A stretch of 64,000 nucleotides of DNA. It comes from an uncultured Bacteroidota bacterium. GTDB lineage: Bacteria; Bacteroidota; Bacteroidia; Bacteroidales; P3. The DNA lies in the NCBI GenBank assembly GCA_902775135.1, contig CACYKY010000004.1, positions 62,001 through 126,000 of the forward strand, in the 5' to 3' direction. A program made the translations under genes and the position numbers. The notes under the pieces are model-generated. The model worked only from the letters and a program-made list of their open reading frames with translations. It ran no database searches and was not told the DNA's origin. Of the stretch, positions 52,029 through 61,629 are shown piece after piece; position 1 is the first letter of the stretch, and each line of letters opens with the position of its first letter.

Positions 52029-54065
52029 TTATTTGACATGGATGAAGCCTTTGCGTTTGAGCAGGGCGTTGGCGTTGGGATCTTTGCCGCGGAAGGCGCG
52101 GTAGAGGTCCATAGGCTCGACGGTGTTGCCGCTCTCGAGGAGGTGGCGGAACTTGCGGGCGAGATCGGGATTGAAGAGGTCGCCGCTTTCGGCGAAGGCC
52201 TCGAAGGCGTCGGCGTCGAGGATGGCCGTCCAGGTGTAGGAGTAGTAGCCAGCGTCGTAGCCGGTGGTGAAGATATGCTGGAAGTAGGGGCTACGGTAGC
52301 GGCTGATGATTTCGGGGATGAGGCCGATCTTGTTCATGGCCTGTTCCTCGAACTGCAGCGGGTCGATGTGCTGCTTCTCCTTGATGGAGTAGTAGTCCAT
52401 ATCGAGCAGCGAGGCGGCGAGGAGCTCGGTGGTTATGAAGCCCTGGCCATAGGTTTGGGCGGCGGCGATCTTCTGGATGAGCTCGTCGGAGATGGGCTCA
52501 CCTGTCTGGTAGTGGCGAGCGTAGAGCTTCATCACCTGGGGGTGGCGGCACCAGTTCTCCATGACCTGTGAGGGCAGCTCGACGAAGTCGCGCGGCACAT
52601 TGGTGCCGGCGATGGAGGGATAGGTGCAGTTGGAGAGGAGGCCGTGGAGGGCGTGGCCGAACTCGTGGAAGAGGGTCTCGCTCTCGTCGAAGTTGAGGAG
52701 CGAGGGACGGTCGGCGGTAGGCTTGGTGAAGTTGCACACCACCTGGATGATGGGCATGACGTTCTGACCGTCGAGGGTGCGGTGTTGGCCGCGGAACTCG
52801 GTCATCCAGGCACCGCTGCGCTTGGAGGCGCGGGGATGGAAGTCCATGTAGAGGATACCGATGGTGCTGTCGCCCTGACGGACCTCGAAACAGCGGGCCT
52901 CCTTGTCGTAGGTGGGCAGGTCGGTGCGCTCGGTGAAGGTGAGGCCATAGAGCTTGTTGGCCACCATGAAGGCGCCGGCGCGGACGCTGTCGAGGCTGAA
53001 ATAGGGGCGCACTTCAGCATCGTCGAGGGCGTACTTCTCGGCGCGCAGTTTCTCGCTATAGTAGCGCCAATCCCAGGGCTGGAGTTTGGCACCGGGCTCG
53101 TCCTTGGAGAGCATGGCCTGATAGAGGTCGCGTTCCTGCTTGGCCACATTGAGGGCGGGTTTCCAGATGTCGAGGAGGCACTTGTAGACGTTGGCGGGAG
53201 TTTTGGCGAGGGTGTTGTCGAGGACATAGTCGGCATGGGTGGGGAAGCCGAGGATGTTGGCGCGCTCGAGGCGGAGGTTGACGAGGGAGTCGATAATCTT
53301 GGTGTTGTCGAATTCACCCTCCTTACATCTGTCGGTGAAGGCGTGCCAGACCTCCTCGCGGAGCTTGCGGTCGGCGCAGGTCTGCATGAAAGGCTCCCAG
53401 GTGGGCATGTCGAGGGTCACCTTGCTACCGTCGGGCAGCTCCTTGGAATAGGCGTTGGTGGCCTTGAGCACGTTCTGAGCGAAGCGCATGGTGAGGGAAG
53501 CGATCTGCTCGTTGAGCTGGCGGAAGCGCTCCTGCTTGTCGGCGGGGACGTTGGCGCCGTTGCGGACGAAACCCTTGTAGGTCTCCTCGAGCAGGCGTGC
53601 CTGTTCGGCATTGAGGTCGAGGCTGCCGCCCTTGTACTGGTCGTAGACGGCCTTGATGCGGCTGAAGAGCTTGGCGTTGAGGGCGATGTCGTCGCCGTGG
53701 GCGGCGAGGAGCGGCGTCACCTCCTCTTCGATAGCGTCCATTTCGGGGCTATTCTCGCACTCGGTGAGGTTGAAGAAGACGCTGCTGACATCGGTGAGGA
53801 GCTGACCGCTGTACTCGTAGGCGAGGATGGTGTTCTCGAAGGTGGGAGCCTCGGGATTGTTGACGATGGCGTCGATTTCGGCCTTCTGGCGAGCCATACC
53901 CTCCTGGAAAGCAGGCATGTAGTGTTCGAGTTTGATGCGGGAGAAATCGGGAATTTCGTAGGGCGTGTTCCACGCGGAGAAGAAGGGATTTTCCATTTCT
54001 TTGTTGTCTTTGCAGCCGCTGACCACGAGGGCGGCCAAAGCGGCGATGAATAATGTGCGTTTCAT
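52029..54065 (-). CDS. M3 family peptidyl-dipeptidase (Dcp-like), lipoprotein
   Basis: 678 residues with lipobox (LAALVVSGCKD), so periplasmic or surface-anchored. The M3 zinc site is ETLFHEFGHALHGLLSN near residue 465, with downstream FVELPSQVMENW and TGYDAGYYSYTWTAILDADA. Length and motifs fit peptidyl-dipeptidase Dcp, which removes C-terminal dipeptides; oligopeptidase A is a less likely alternative. It lies 17 bp after the thioredoxin-like gene in the same operon. Confidence 0.92.
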   Translation of the reverse strand: MKRTLFIAALAALVVSGCKDNKEMENPFFSAWNTPYEIPDFSRIKLEHYMPAFQEGMARQKAEIDAIVNNPEAPTFENTILAYEYSGQLLTDVSSVFFNLTECENSPEMDAIEEEVTPLLAAHGDDIALNAKLFSRIKAVYDQYKGGSLDLNAEQARLLEETYKGFVRNGANVPADKQERFRQLNEQIASLTMRFAQNVLKATNAYSKELPDGSKVTLDMPTWEPFMQTCADRKLREEVWHAFTDRCKEGEFDNTKIIDSLVNLRLERANILGFPTHADYVLDNTLAKTPANVYKCLLDIWKPALNVAKQERDLYQAMLSKDEPGAKLQPWDWRYYSEKLRAEKYALDDAEVRPYFSLDSVRAGAFMVANKLYGLTFTERTDLPTYDKEARCFEVRQGDSTIGILYMDFHPRASKRSGAWMTEFRGQHRTLDGQNVMPIIQVVCNFTKPTADRPSLLNFDESETLFHEFGHALHGLLSNCTYPSIAGTNVPRDFVELPSQVMENWCRHPQVMKLYARHYQTGEPISDELIQKIAAAQTYGQGFITTELLAASLLDMDYYSIKEKQHIDPLQFEEQAMNKIGLIPEIISRYRSPYFQHIFTTGYDAGYYSYTWTAILDADAFEAFAESGDLFNPDLARKFRHLLESGNTVEPMDLYRAFRGKDPNANALLKRKGFIHVK

Positions 54066-54082
54066 TTTACAATATAATTTAT

Positions 54083-55498
54083 TTATTCATTATTTTTTAT
54101 GATAGCCTGGAGGATAGTTTCGAGGATGTCGGCGCTGAGTTTTTTGGCGACAAACTTGTGGTCGTTGTTGTCGATGAGGTAGATTTGGGGGGTGGTGGTG
54201 ATGTCGTATACCTCGCGCCAGTCGACATTGGCCTCGCCGCCGTTGAGGTTGATCCAGCGGGGATGGGACATGTGGTGGTTGGCGAGGAAATCCTTCCACT
54301 TGACGACGGTTTGGTCGTCGGGCTCGGTGAGGATAGCGAAGGCGCTGAGGCTGAGGGAGTCGGCGTAGCGCTCGTAGACCTTATAGACCGCCGGAATGAT
54401 GTCGCGGCAATGGCCGCAGGTGGGGCTCCAGAAGAGGAGGAGGGTGTAGCGGCCGGGCATGTGATGGAGGGAAGCTGCGCGATGGAGGGTGTCGAAGAGT
54501 ACAAGCTCGGGAGCCACCTTGCCCACGAGCAGGCGTTCCCACTTGGTGGCACGTTCGATCTGCTCGTCGATGACCGAGGGCTCGAGACCTGTGACCTGTC
54601 CCGTGGCGAAATAGCGCTGGACGAGATGGACGTAGACCTCGTCGTAGACCATCACCTTGCTCTGGAGGAAATGGTTGGTCATATTGAGGATGAGCCAGCG
54701 ATAGACGGCTGGGGCAGGCTTGGCGCGGTCGATGAGGCTGTCGAGCAGGGGGCAGATCATCTCCGGCGGCATGCGGTTCATGCGCTTGTCGACATATTCC
54801 ATCACGCGGTCGTAGAAGACCTCCTTGGGGGTGCGGAGGATGAAGGGATCGTCGAGGGGCATATTGTCGAAATAGTGGGCCATGAGCCAATCGAAACGCT
54901 CACGGTAGGACATGGGGGTGCCGTCGGGCAAAGCAGAGGGGATGTCGACATCCTTGGTAGCCATCATCATGCGCGAGAGCATGCAGTCGGGGTAACGGTT
55001 GATGAACACGAGGCGGACGCTATCGAGGCGCAGGCGCTGAGCGGGCGCATAGACATCGTGGAACTCGGCGGAATCCATCGTCTTGCTGGCGGAGACAAAA
55101 TCCTGATAGAGTGACTCGTTGGCGCGGTTGAAGTTGAAGAACACCTCGTTCTCGTGAGAACCTTTGGCGGACATGCCGAGTTTCCAATTGTCGTTGTCGG
55201 TGCGGAGGGTGAAGTTCTGTTTCTCGCGATAGACGACGAACTCGACGAAGCGGTCGTTGTTGTTGGTGATGTAGTAGAGGCCGGGGTCGAGTTCCTCGTT
55301 GCCCTCGAAGACGAACTTGCCCTTGCCGTTGTTGTAGGCGGTGTCGCAGAGGAACTTATACTGAGCCAGATAGAAACCCATGTAGAGCACCGAGTCCTTG
55401 TTGCCCTCGGCGACGAAGGTGATCTTGTAGCTGGGTTTGGCGGCCGCAGAGAGCAGCGGCAGGAGTGCCAGGAGAATTGTGATTGCGTATTTTTTCAT
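54083..55498 (-). CDS. Thioredoxin-like exported protein (TlpA/DUF5106 type)
   Basis: 471 residues from ATG 55498 (signal MKKYAITILLALLPLLSAAA); ATG 55525 would overlap the mnmE stop (ATGA) but add non-signal residues. The C-terminal thioredoxin fold has LLLFWSPTCGHCRDIIPAVY, with CGHC near 361, and the cis-Pro loop TTTPQIYLIDNN. The long N-terminal part resembles DUF5106/DUF4369-type regions of Bacteroidota redox lipoproteins. It likely reduces or rearranges disulfides in the periplasm. Confidence 0.8.
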   Translation of the reverse strand: MKKYAITILLALLPLLSAAAKPSYKITFVAEGNKDSVLYMGFYLAQYKFLCDTAYNNGKGKFVFEGNEELDPGLYYITNNNDRFVEFVVYREKQNFTLRTDNDNWKLGMSAKGSHENEVFFNFNRANESLYQDFVSASKTMDSAEFHDVYAPAQRLRLDSVRLVFINRYPDCMLSRMMMATKDVDIPSALPDGTPMSYRERFDWLMAHYFDNMPLDDPFILRTPKEVFYDRVMEYVDKRMNRMPPEMICPLLDSLIDRAKPAPAVYRWLILNMTNHFLQSKVMVYDEVYVHLVQRYFATGQVTGLEPSVIDEQIERATKWERLLVGKVAPELVLFDTLHRAASLHHMPGRYTLLLFWSPTCGHCRDIIPAVYKVYERYADSLSLSAFAILTEPDDQTVVKWKDFLANHHMSHPRWINLNGGEANVDWREVYDITTTPQIYLIDNNDHKFVAKKLSADILETILQAIIKNNE

Positions 55499-55521
55499 AT
55501 CGTTCGTTTGTTTGTTTTCAA

Positions 55522-56838
55522 TCATTTACCGATGCAGAAACGAGAAAAGATATTAGAGAGCAGATCGTCGGAGGAGACCTGCCCGGTGATGGTACCGAGA
55601 TGATAGAGCGCATCGCGGAGGTCGACGGCGACGAGATCGGAAGGGAGGTCGACGGCCAACCCCTGGGAAGCAGCCTCGAGGGCCTTACGCACCTGAAGCA
55701 GCGCCTGGTAGTGGCGCTCGTTGGAGAGGTGGACGGAATGGTCGGAGAGGCGAGAGCTGAAGAGATCGACGAGGGAGGATTTCAGCTTGTCGAGGCCTAT
55801 GCCGGTCTTGGAGGAGAGGCCTACCGACGGCGAAGGCACGGAAGCGGCGGGCGCGAGGTCGATCTTGTTGCAGACGTAGATCACCTGCTTGTCAGAGAGG
55901 TCGAGGTCGGGGGTCTGCCAAGGTGTGGTGGCATCGTGGACATAGAGCACCACGTCGGCTTCGGCGACGGCCTTGCGGCTACGCTCGACGCCCATAGATT
56001 CGACAACATCGTCGCTATGGCGGAGGCCTGCGGTGTCGATGAACCGGAAGGTGATGCCGGAGAGCGTCAAGGACTCCTCGATGGTGTCGCGGGTGGTGCC
56101 TGGGATGTCGCTCACCAGGGCCCGGTCGTCGTTGAGCAAGGCGTTGAGGAGCGAAGACTTGCCGGCGTTGGGGCGGCCGACAATGGCCACGGGGATGCCA
56201 TGCTTGAGGGCGTTGCCCAGAGAGAAGGAACCTACGAGAAGCGACACTTCGCCATCCAATTCGGCAAGCGTTTGCCGCAAGAGTGTCCGGTCGGCGAACT
56301 CGACGTCCTCCTGGCTGAAATCCAGTTCCAGTTCCAAGAGGGAAGCCAGATCGAGCAGCCGCTGACGGAGCTCTTCCAGCTTGTGCGCATAGCCGCCACG
56401 CAACTGGCTGACGGCCAAGCGATGTTGGGCCGGAGTGGCCGAATCGATCAGGTCGGCGACAGCCTCGGCCTGCGAGAGGTTGAGTTTGCCGTTGAGGAAA
56501 GCCCGGAGGGTGAACTCGCCAGGCTCAGCGAGGCGGGCGCCACCGTCGAGCAGCGCATGGACGATGGCCTGCTGCACAAAGAGCGACCCATGGCACGAAA
56601 ACTCGACCATATCTTCGCCGGAGTAGCTGTGGGGGGAGGGGAACCATACCGCCAACACCTCGTCGACAAAGGAGTTGCCAACAGAGAAACGGGCATAATG
56701 GGAGTGGCGCGGGAGCAGCGTGCTGACCGAGAGGTGCTGCAAAGCCAACTCTTTGGCCAAGGGGCCACTCAGGCGCACCACGGCCACACCCCCCACCCCA
56801 CGCGGGGTGGATACCGCCACTATGGTCTCACTTCTCAT
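55522..56838 (-). CDS. mnmE: tRNA modification GTPase MnmE
   Basis: 438 residues from ATG 56838, overlapping the upstream gene by 11 bp. The N-terminal folate-binding domain has TIVAVSTPRGVGGVAVVRLS; the G domain has AIVGRPNAGKSSLLNALLND near 220, FRFIDTAGLRHSDD and CNKIDLA; the C-terminal FCIGK motif carries the conserved Cys. With MnmG it modifies U34 of certain tRNAs. Part of the uvrA operon. Confidence 0.96.
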   Translation of the reverse strand: MRSETIVAVSTPRGVGGVAVVRLSGPLAKELALQHLSVSTLLPRHSHYARFSVGNSFVDEVLAVWFPSPHSYSGEDMVEFSCHGSLFVQQAIVHALLDGGARLAEPGEFTLRAFLNGKLNLSQAEAVADLIDSATPAQHRLAVSQLRGGYAHKLEELRQRLLDLASLLELELDFSQEDVEFADRTLLRQTLAELDGEVSLLVGSFSLGNALKHGIPVAIVGRPNAGKSSLLNALLNDDRALVSDIPGTTRDTIEESLTLSGITFRFIDTAGLRHSDDVVESMGVERSRKAVAEADVVLYVHDATTPWQTPDLDLSDKQVIYVCNKIDLAPAASVPSPSVGLSSKTGIGLDKLKSSLVDLFSSRLSDHSVHLSNERHYQALLQVRKALEAASQGLAVDLPSDLVAVDLRDALYHLGTITGQVSSDDLLSNIFSRFCIGK

Positions 56839-57328
56839 CCTTCTGCTCGCCGATATAACGGTCGCCATAGAGCGAGGACATCTCCTCGTCGGATAGGCCG
56901 AGGTCGACCTTCACCTTGTAGATATTGGGATAGGCCAGGATGAGCATCAGCACCGTCACCATAGCCAACATAAGCAGCACATTCTGGTTGGAAATCAGCG
57001 TCATCGCACAGAGCACCACCACCACAGCCAGAATGGAGAAATAGAGCGAATGAATATAGCCGGCATAGCCTGCGAGCTTGGCTTGGAGACCTTCGGTTTG
57101 GCGCAGACGGGGCACCTGCTTGCGGATGACCAGCAGCGCCATGCTGAGGGAGAGGACCGCCAGCACGCTACCGGCCACCAGCATCCAGCGGTTGACATAA
57201 TCGCTTTGAGCGGGGAAACGCCAAGGGCTGGCATAAAGGAACAAAGAAGTCAGTATGACCACCGCCGCCGAGCCCCAAAGGCCCAGCTGGGCGTTGCGTT
57301 TAATCTTGTCGGTTTCTTTCTTGAACAT
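56828..57328 (-). CDS. Integral membrane protein, four predicted helices
   Basis: 166 residues from ATG 57328 (MFKKETDKIKRNAQLGLWGS). Hydrophobic stretches LWGSAAVVILTSLFLYA, MLVAGSVLAVLSLSMALLVI, FSILAVVVVLCAMTLI and VLLMLAMVTVLMLILAYPNI give four helices with a charged C-terminus (GDRYIGEQKDEK). No family is recognised. It sits 7 bp after uvrA and overlaps mnmE, so it is in the same operon. Confidence 0.7.
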   Translation of the reverse strand: MFKKETDKIKRNAQLGLWGSAAVVILTSLFLYASPWRFPAQSDYVNRWMLVAGSVLAVLSLSMALLVIRKQVPRLRQTEGLQAKLAGYAGYIHSLYFSILAVVVVLCAMTLISNQNVLLMLAMVTVLMLILAYPNIYKVKVDLGLSDEEMSSLYGDRYIGEQKDEK

Positions 57329-57335
57329 TGAATAT

Positions 57336-60095
57336 CTACAATTTAAGGTATTTTGCGGTATAGGATTGCTTGCATTTGACGAGGTCTTCGGGGGTGCCGG
57401 CGAAGACCACATTGCCACCCTCGTCGCCGCCTTCAGGGCCCATATCGATCACCCAGTCGGCCACCTTGATGATGTCGTGATGGTGCTCGATGACAACGAT
57501 GCTGTGGCCACGCTCGATGAGGCGGGAGAAAGCCGCGAGGAGTTTCTGGATATCGTGGAAATGCAAACCCGTCGAAGGCTCGTCGAAGATGAAGAGCATC
57601 GGCTGCTCCGCCTCGCCCTTCACCAGGTAGGAGGCCAACTTGATGCGCTGGCATTCGCCACCGGAAAGCGAGCTGGACGACTGACCCAGTTTCAGATAAC
57701 CCAACCCCACGTCCTGCAAGGGGGTGAGGCGGTTGAAGATGGAGCGAGTCTCGTCGCTATCGAAGAACTCAACGGCCTGGTCGACAGTCATCTCGAGCAC
57801 ATCGCTTATGGTCTTGCCCTTGTAGAGGACCTCGAGCGCCTCGTCGGTGTAGCGACTGCCGTGACACTCTTCGCAGAGGAGGTGCACATCGCTCATAAAC
57901 TGCATGCTGACGGTCACATAGCCTTCGCCTTGGCAGTTCTCGCAACGGCCACCCTCGACATTGAAGGAGAAGAAGCCGCTCTTGTAGCCGCGGGTCTTCG
58001 CCAGCGGCTGGCGGGCGTAGAGGTTGCGCACCTCGTCGAAAATCTTCATATAGGTGGCGGGGTTGCTTCGCGAGGAGCGGCCGATAGGATTCTGATCCAC
58101 CATCTCCACCGCAGCGATACGACGCACATCGCCATCCATCGCCATGCAGCTGCCCACATAGTCGGCGGCGCCATCGAAACGGTGCTGCAGCACATCGTAG
58201 AGCACGCGGCGCACCAGGCTGGTCTTGCCCGAGCCCGATACACCCGTGACCACCGTCAATACGCCCAGAGGGATATCCACATCGATGTGTTTCAGATTGT
58301 TGCAGTATGCGCCGTGGATAGAAATCCTGTCGCGCCACGGGCGACGGCTCTGAGGCACGGCGATGCTTTTCTTGCCCAATAGATAATCTGCCGTCAGGGA
58401 GTTCTTGGCCTTTGCCAAACCCTTGGGGGCTCCGGAGAAGACCACTTCGCCACCCAATCGGCCTGCTCCCGGGCCGATATCTATCAGCCAATCGGCCGAG
58501 CGGATGATATCTTCATCGTGTTCCACCACAATGACCGTGTTGCCCAAGTCGCGAAGTTTCTTCAAGACATTGATAAGCTGTCCGGTATCGCGCGAGTGGA
58601 GTCCGATGGAGGGTTCGTCGAGGATATACATGGACCCTACTAGCGAGCTGCCCAGTGAGGTGGCCAGATTGATGCGCTGGCTTTCGCCGCCGCTGAGGCT
58701 GTTGCTGGCGCGGTTCAACGTCAGGTAGCCCAAACCCACATCCATCAGATAGCCCAGACGGTTCTTTATCTCGGTGATCAGACGCGTTGTCATCTCGACC
58801 TCGTGGGGACGCAGCCGCTGTTCGATGTTGGAGAACCAAGCCGTCAGACCTGACACCGGCATCTCCACGAGTTCGCTGATACTCCGTCCGTCGACCTTTA
58901 CATACTCGGCATCCTTCCTTAGCCTCCGGCCTTTGCAGTCGGGACAAACGGTCTTTCCCCTGTAGCGCGCCAACATGACGCGGTATTGTATCTTATAGCT
59001 CTGGCTTTCAACCCATTTGAAGAACCCATCGATACCTTCCCATACCCCGTCGCCGTGCCAGAGGATATCCTTCTGCTCGTCGGTGAGCTGGAAATAGGGG
59101 GTATGGATGGGGAAATTGATCACGGCGGCGTGGCGGATGAACTCGCGCTTGACATCCTGCATCTTGTCGCCGTTCCAACAGACGACAGCATTCTCGTAGA
59201 TGCTACGGCTCTTGTTGGGGACCACCATATTCTCGTCGATGCCGATGATGCTGCCGTATCCCTGGCAGGTGGGGCAGGCGCCATAGGGATTGTTGAACGA
59301 GAAGAAGTTAGGGTTGGGTTTCTCGAAGGTGATGCCGTCGGCCTCGAAGCGGTTGGAGAACTCGCTGAACTTGCCGCCGACGGTTCCCACCACACAGGCG
59401 CCCCTACCTTCGAAGAAGGCGCTCTGCACGCTCTCCCCCACCCTTGCTGCCTGCTCGTCGTCGCCGATATGCACCTCGATGCGGTCCACCACCAGCAGAC
59501 ACTCCTCCACCTCTGACTGGGGACTCTCGAGCCAATCCTCGATTTTCACAATGGTCCCCTTCACCATCACCCTCACATATCCCTCCTGTTTCAGTATCTC
59601 GAGCTGGTTTCTCAGCGGACGTTCCTTGGTGCCTGTCAGCGGAGCCATGATCAGCACTTTCTCACCCTCTTCCTGCTGCAGTACGTAATCCACCACATCG
59701 CTCACCGAATGACGTTTCACCTCGCATCCCGACACGGGCGAATAGGTTCTGCCTATCCTGGCATAGAGAAGTTTCAGGTATTCGTAGATTTCGGTGCTGG
59801 TGCCCACGGTAGAACGCGGATTCGAGGTGTTCACCTTTTGCTCTATCGCCACTGCCGGCGCCAATCCGTGGATATAATCGACCTCGGGCTTTGTCATCCG
59901 CCCCAGGAACTGCCTTGCATAAGAGCTCATGCTCTCCACGTAGCGCCTCTGCCCTTCGGCAAACAGCGTGTCGAAAGCCAGACTTGATTTGCCACTACCG
60001 CTAAGTCCGGTGATTACCACCAGTTTTCCTTGCGGTATTGTGACATCAATATTCTTCAGGTTGTTTGCCCGCGCTCCTTTGATAAAAATATCCAC
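57336..60095 (-). CDS. uvrA: Excinuclease ABC subunit A
   Basis: 919 residues from GTG 60095 (MDIFIKGARANNLKNIDVTI); no ATG fits. Two ABC modules: Walker A TGLSGSGKSSLAFDTL near 29 and GVSGSGKTSLVRRVLYD near 616, with signatures LSGGESQRINLA and LSGGECQRIKLA. Zinc motifs: GACPTCQGYG and, in the second half, CENCQGEGYV with CEECHGSRY. It finds DNA lesions for nucleotide excision repair; mfd at the right edge of the window is a functional partner. Confidence 0.97.
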   Translation of the reverse strand: MDIFIKGARANNLKNIDVTIPQGKLVVITGLSGSGKSSLAFDTLFAEGQRRYVESMSSYARQFLGRMTKPEVDYIHGLAPAVAIEQKVNTSNPRSTVGTSTEIYEYLKLLYARIGRTYSPVSGCEVKRHSVSDVVDYVLQQEEGEKVLIMAPLTGTKERPLRNQLEILKQEGYVRVMVKGTIVKIEDWLESPQSEVEECLLVVDRIEVHIGDDEQAARVGESVQSAFFEGRGACVVGTVGGKFSEFSNRFEADGITFEKPNPNFFSFNNPYGACPTCQGYGSIIGIDENMVVPNKSRSIYENAVVCWNGDKMQDVKREFIRHAAVINFPIHTPYFQLTDEQKDILWHGDGVWEGIDGFFKWVESQSYKIQYRVMLARYRGKTVCPDCKGRRLRKDAEYVKVDGRSISELVEMPVSGLTAWFSNIEQRLRPHEVEMTTRLITEIKNRLGYLMDVGLGYLTLNRASNSLSGGESQRINLATSLGSSLVGSMYILDEPSIGLHSRDTGQLINVLKKLRDLGNTVIVVEHDEDIIRSADWLIDIGPGAGRLGGEVVFSGAPKGLAKAKNSLTADYLLGKKSIAVPQSRRPWRDRISIHGAYCNNLKHIDVDIPLGVLTVVTGVSGSGKTSLVRRVLYDVLQHRFDGAADYVGSCMAMDGDVRRIAAVEMVDQNPIGRSSRSNPATYMKIFDEVRNLYARQPLAKTRGYKSGFFSFNVEGGRCENCQGEGYVTVSMQFMSDVHLLCEECHGSRYTDEALEVLYKGKTISDVLEMTVDQAVEFFDSDETRSIFNRLTPLQDVGLGYLKLGQSSSSLSGGECQRIKLASYLVKGEAEQPMLFIFDEPSTGLHFHDIQKLLAAFSRLIERGHSIVVIEHHHDIIKVADWVIDMGPEGGDEGGNVVFAGTPEDLVKCKQSYTAKYLKL

Positions 60096-60124
60096 TTCCT
60101 AGATCTTGTTTTTTCGTGAACCCA

Positions 60125-61609
60125 CTATTCGATCTTCATCTCCACCATGCGGCTCTTGTTGCCGTCAAGCGTCAGCATCACCATCTCGTTGTTACCCCTC
60201 TTGGCTCCCGACACAACGGCATGCTTTGTCTTCTGCTCCAACACGGTCTTCTTCACATTGCCTTCCTCATTCAGAGCATACAGCACGAGGTTGTTCTTGT
60301 CGCCCATTTCCAGCTCCTTCACATCCTTGGAGATATCGTAGGTGGCGGGATACTTGGGATGCTCGCTTTTGACCACACACAACGTGTCGCCCACGGGGAA
60401 CATTGCCACATAGAGCTTCTCGTCGGTATGTTTCTGCATGTCGTTGCGGCGAATATTCCGCGCCCACTTCACATTGCCATTTTCGTCCAGGGCCACCAGA
60501 TGTATGCCCTGGGCATAGTAGCTGGTCTCCGTCGTGCCATTGGCGTTCACGTAGTGCAACGTGTGCCTGTGGCCCATGGCCACCACAGCGCCATAAGGCA
60601 TGGGCACATACGCCAACGGCACCACCATCTGGGCCTCTTGGCTGTGCTGCACCTTCTTAGTCTTCTTGTTCAGCAGAATATTCATGTCCTCGTTCATGAA
60701 GGGACGCACCACGAAGTTGGTCACCGACGCCGAATCCAGGTCGAATGCCATCGACATCGCGCCTCCGACCAGATTATCCTTCGGGTCGCTCGTCAGGGAC
60801 GAGAACAATCCGGCACACAGCACCTTACGTCCCAAGACATTCACAATCTGCATATCTTTCACCCGGTCGCAATTCATCTTCAACCCATAGGTGTCGCCGC
60901 TCTTGCGGCCAATCACGTTGATGGTGAAATTCTCAACGCCAGCATCTTCCTCGTAGCCGAGCGTCACCATTTCGCCCTCATTGCTCACGGCGATGCTGCT
61001 CGTCGTACCCACGGCGAACTCCTTGCTCCACAGTTCTTCCATCTCCATATCGTACATCGATGCCACCGCCACATACTGCCTCTTCTTCGTCATCTGCAGC
61101 AATGTCAGCACGCCCATGTACTCGCCGTTCTCGCTCGCGGCACCCCACACATAGCTCTTGTCCGTAGGCTCTTTGTCGTACTGCGCCAAGGTATCCACCT
61201 TGCCATTGACAAGTGTCATGCTGTCGAGGTCCACTTCGAACTTCACGAGGGTCAGTTTTTTTGCCTCGCTGCTATCCACCATAATCACACCTGCATAGTG
61301 GTCCAGTTTCCTTGCCACCAACACCTTGCAATTGCGGCTCATAGGAAGTTCCAGACGGCCGTAGACGTTCAGGTTGCGATCCAGCTCAACCAGTTGCCAG
61401 TCGTCGCTACGCACAAAACTCTTAGGTCCATCCTCTGTGCGTGTCAACCAGCAGTCGCCCTTCCCGTGTGCGCCCAGGTACCACCCGTTCAGCACGGATT
61501 CCTTGTCAAAAGATTTACCACTCGCGCCTTTCGTAATTGTGATATTCTGTCCCTGCGCCACGCAGCACATGGCTGCCAGCGCGCATATCATCGTCAAAAG
61601 ATTCTTCAT
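60125..61609 (-). CDS. Hypothetical exported protein
   Basis: 494 residues with signal peptide MKNLLTMICALAAMCCVAQG. The body is rich in beta strands and repeated motifs such as HLVALDENGNVKWARNIRRN and LVLYALNEEGNVKKTVLEQ, which resemble propeller blades of PQQ or WD type. No family is assigned. It lies 20 bp after porX and 29 bp before uvrA, so it is likely co-transcribed with both. Confidence 0.65.
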   Translation of the reverse strand: MKNLLTMICALAAMCCVAQGQNITITKGASGKSFDKESVLNGWYLGAHGKGDCWLTRTEDGPKSFVRSDDWQLVELDRNLNVYGRLELPMSRNCKVLVARKLDHYAGVIMVDSSEAKKLTLVKFEVDLDSMTLVNGKVDTLAQYDKEPTDKSYVWGAASENGEYMGVLTLLQMTKKRQYVAVASMYDMEMEELWSKEFAVGTTSSIAVSNEGEMVTLGYEEDAGVENFTINVIGRKSGDTYGLKMNCDRVKDMQIVNVLGRKVLCAGLFSSLTSDPKDNLVGGAMSMAFDLDSASVTNFVVRPFMNEDMNILLNKKTKKVQHSQEAQMVVPLAYVPMPYGAVVAMGHRHTLHYVNANGTTETSYYAQGIHLVALDENGNVKWARNIRRNDMQKHTDEKLYVAMFPVGDTLCVVKSEHPKYPATYDISKDVKELEMGDKNNLVLYALNEEGNVKKTVLEQKTKHAVVSGAKRGNNEMVMLTLDGNKSRMVEMKIE

Positions 61610-61629
61610 ATCTGATTATTTTTCATTTC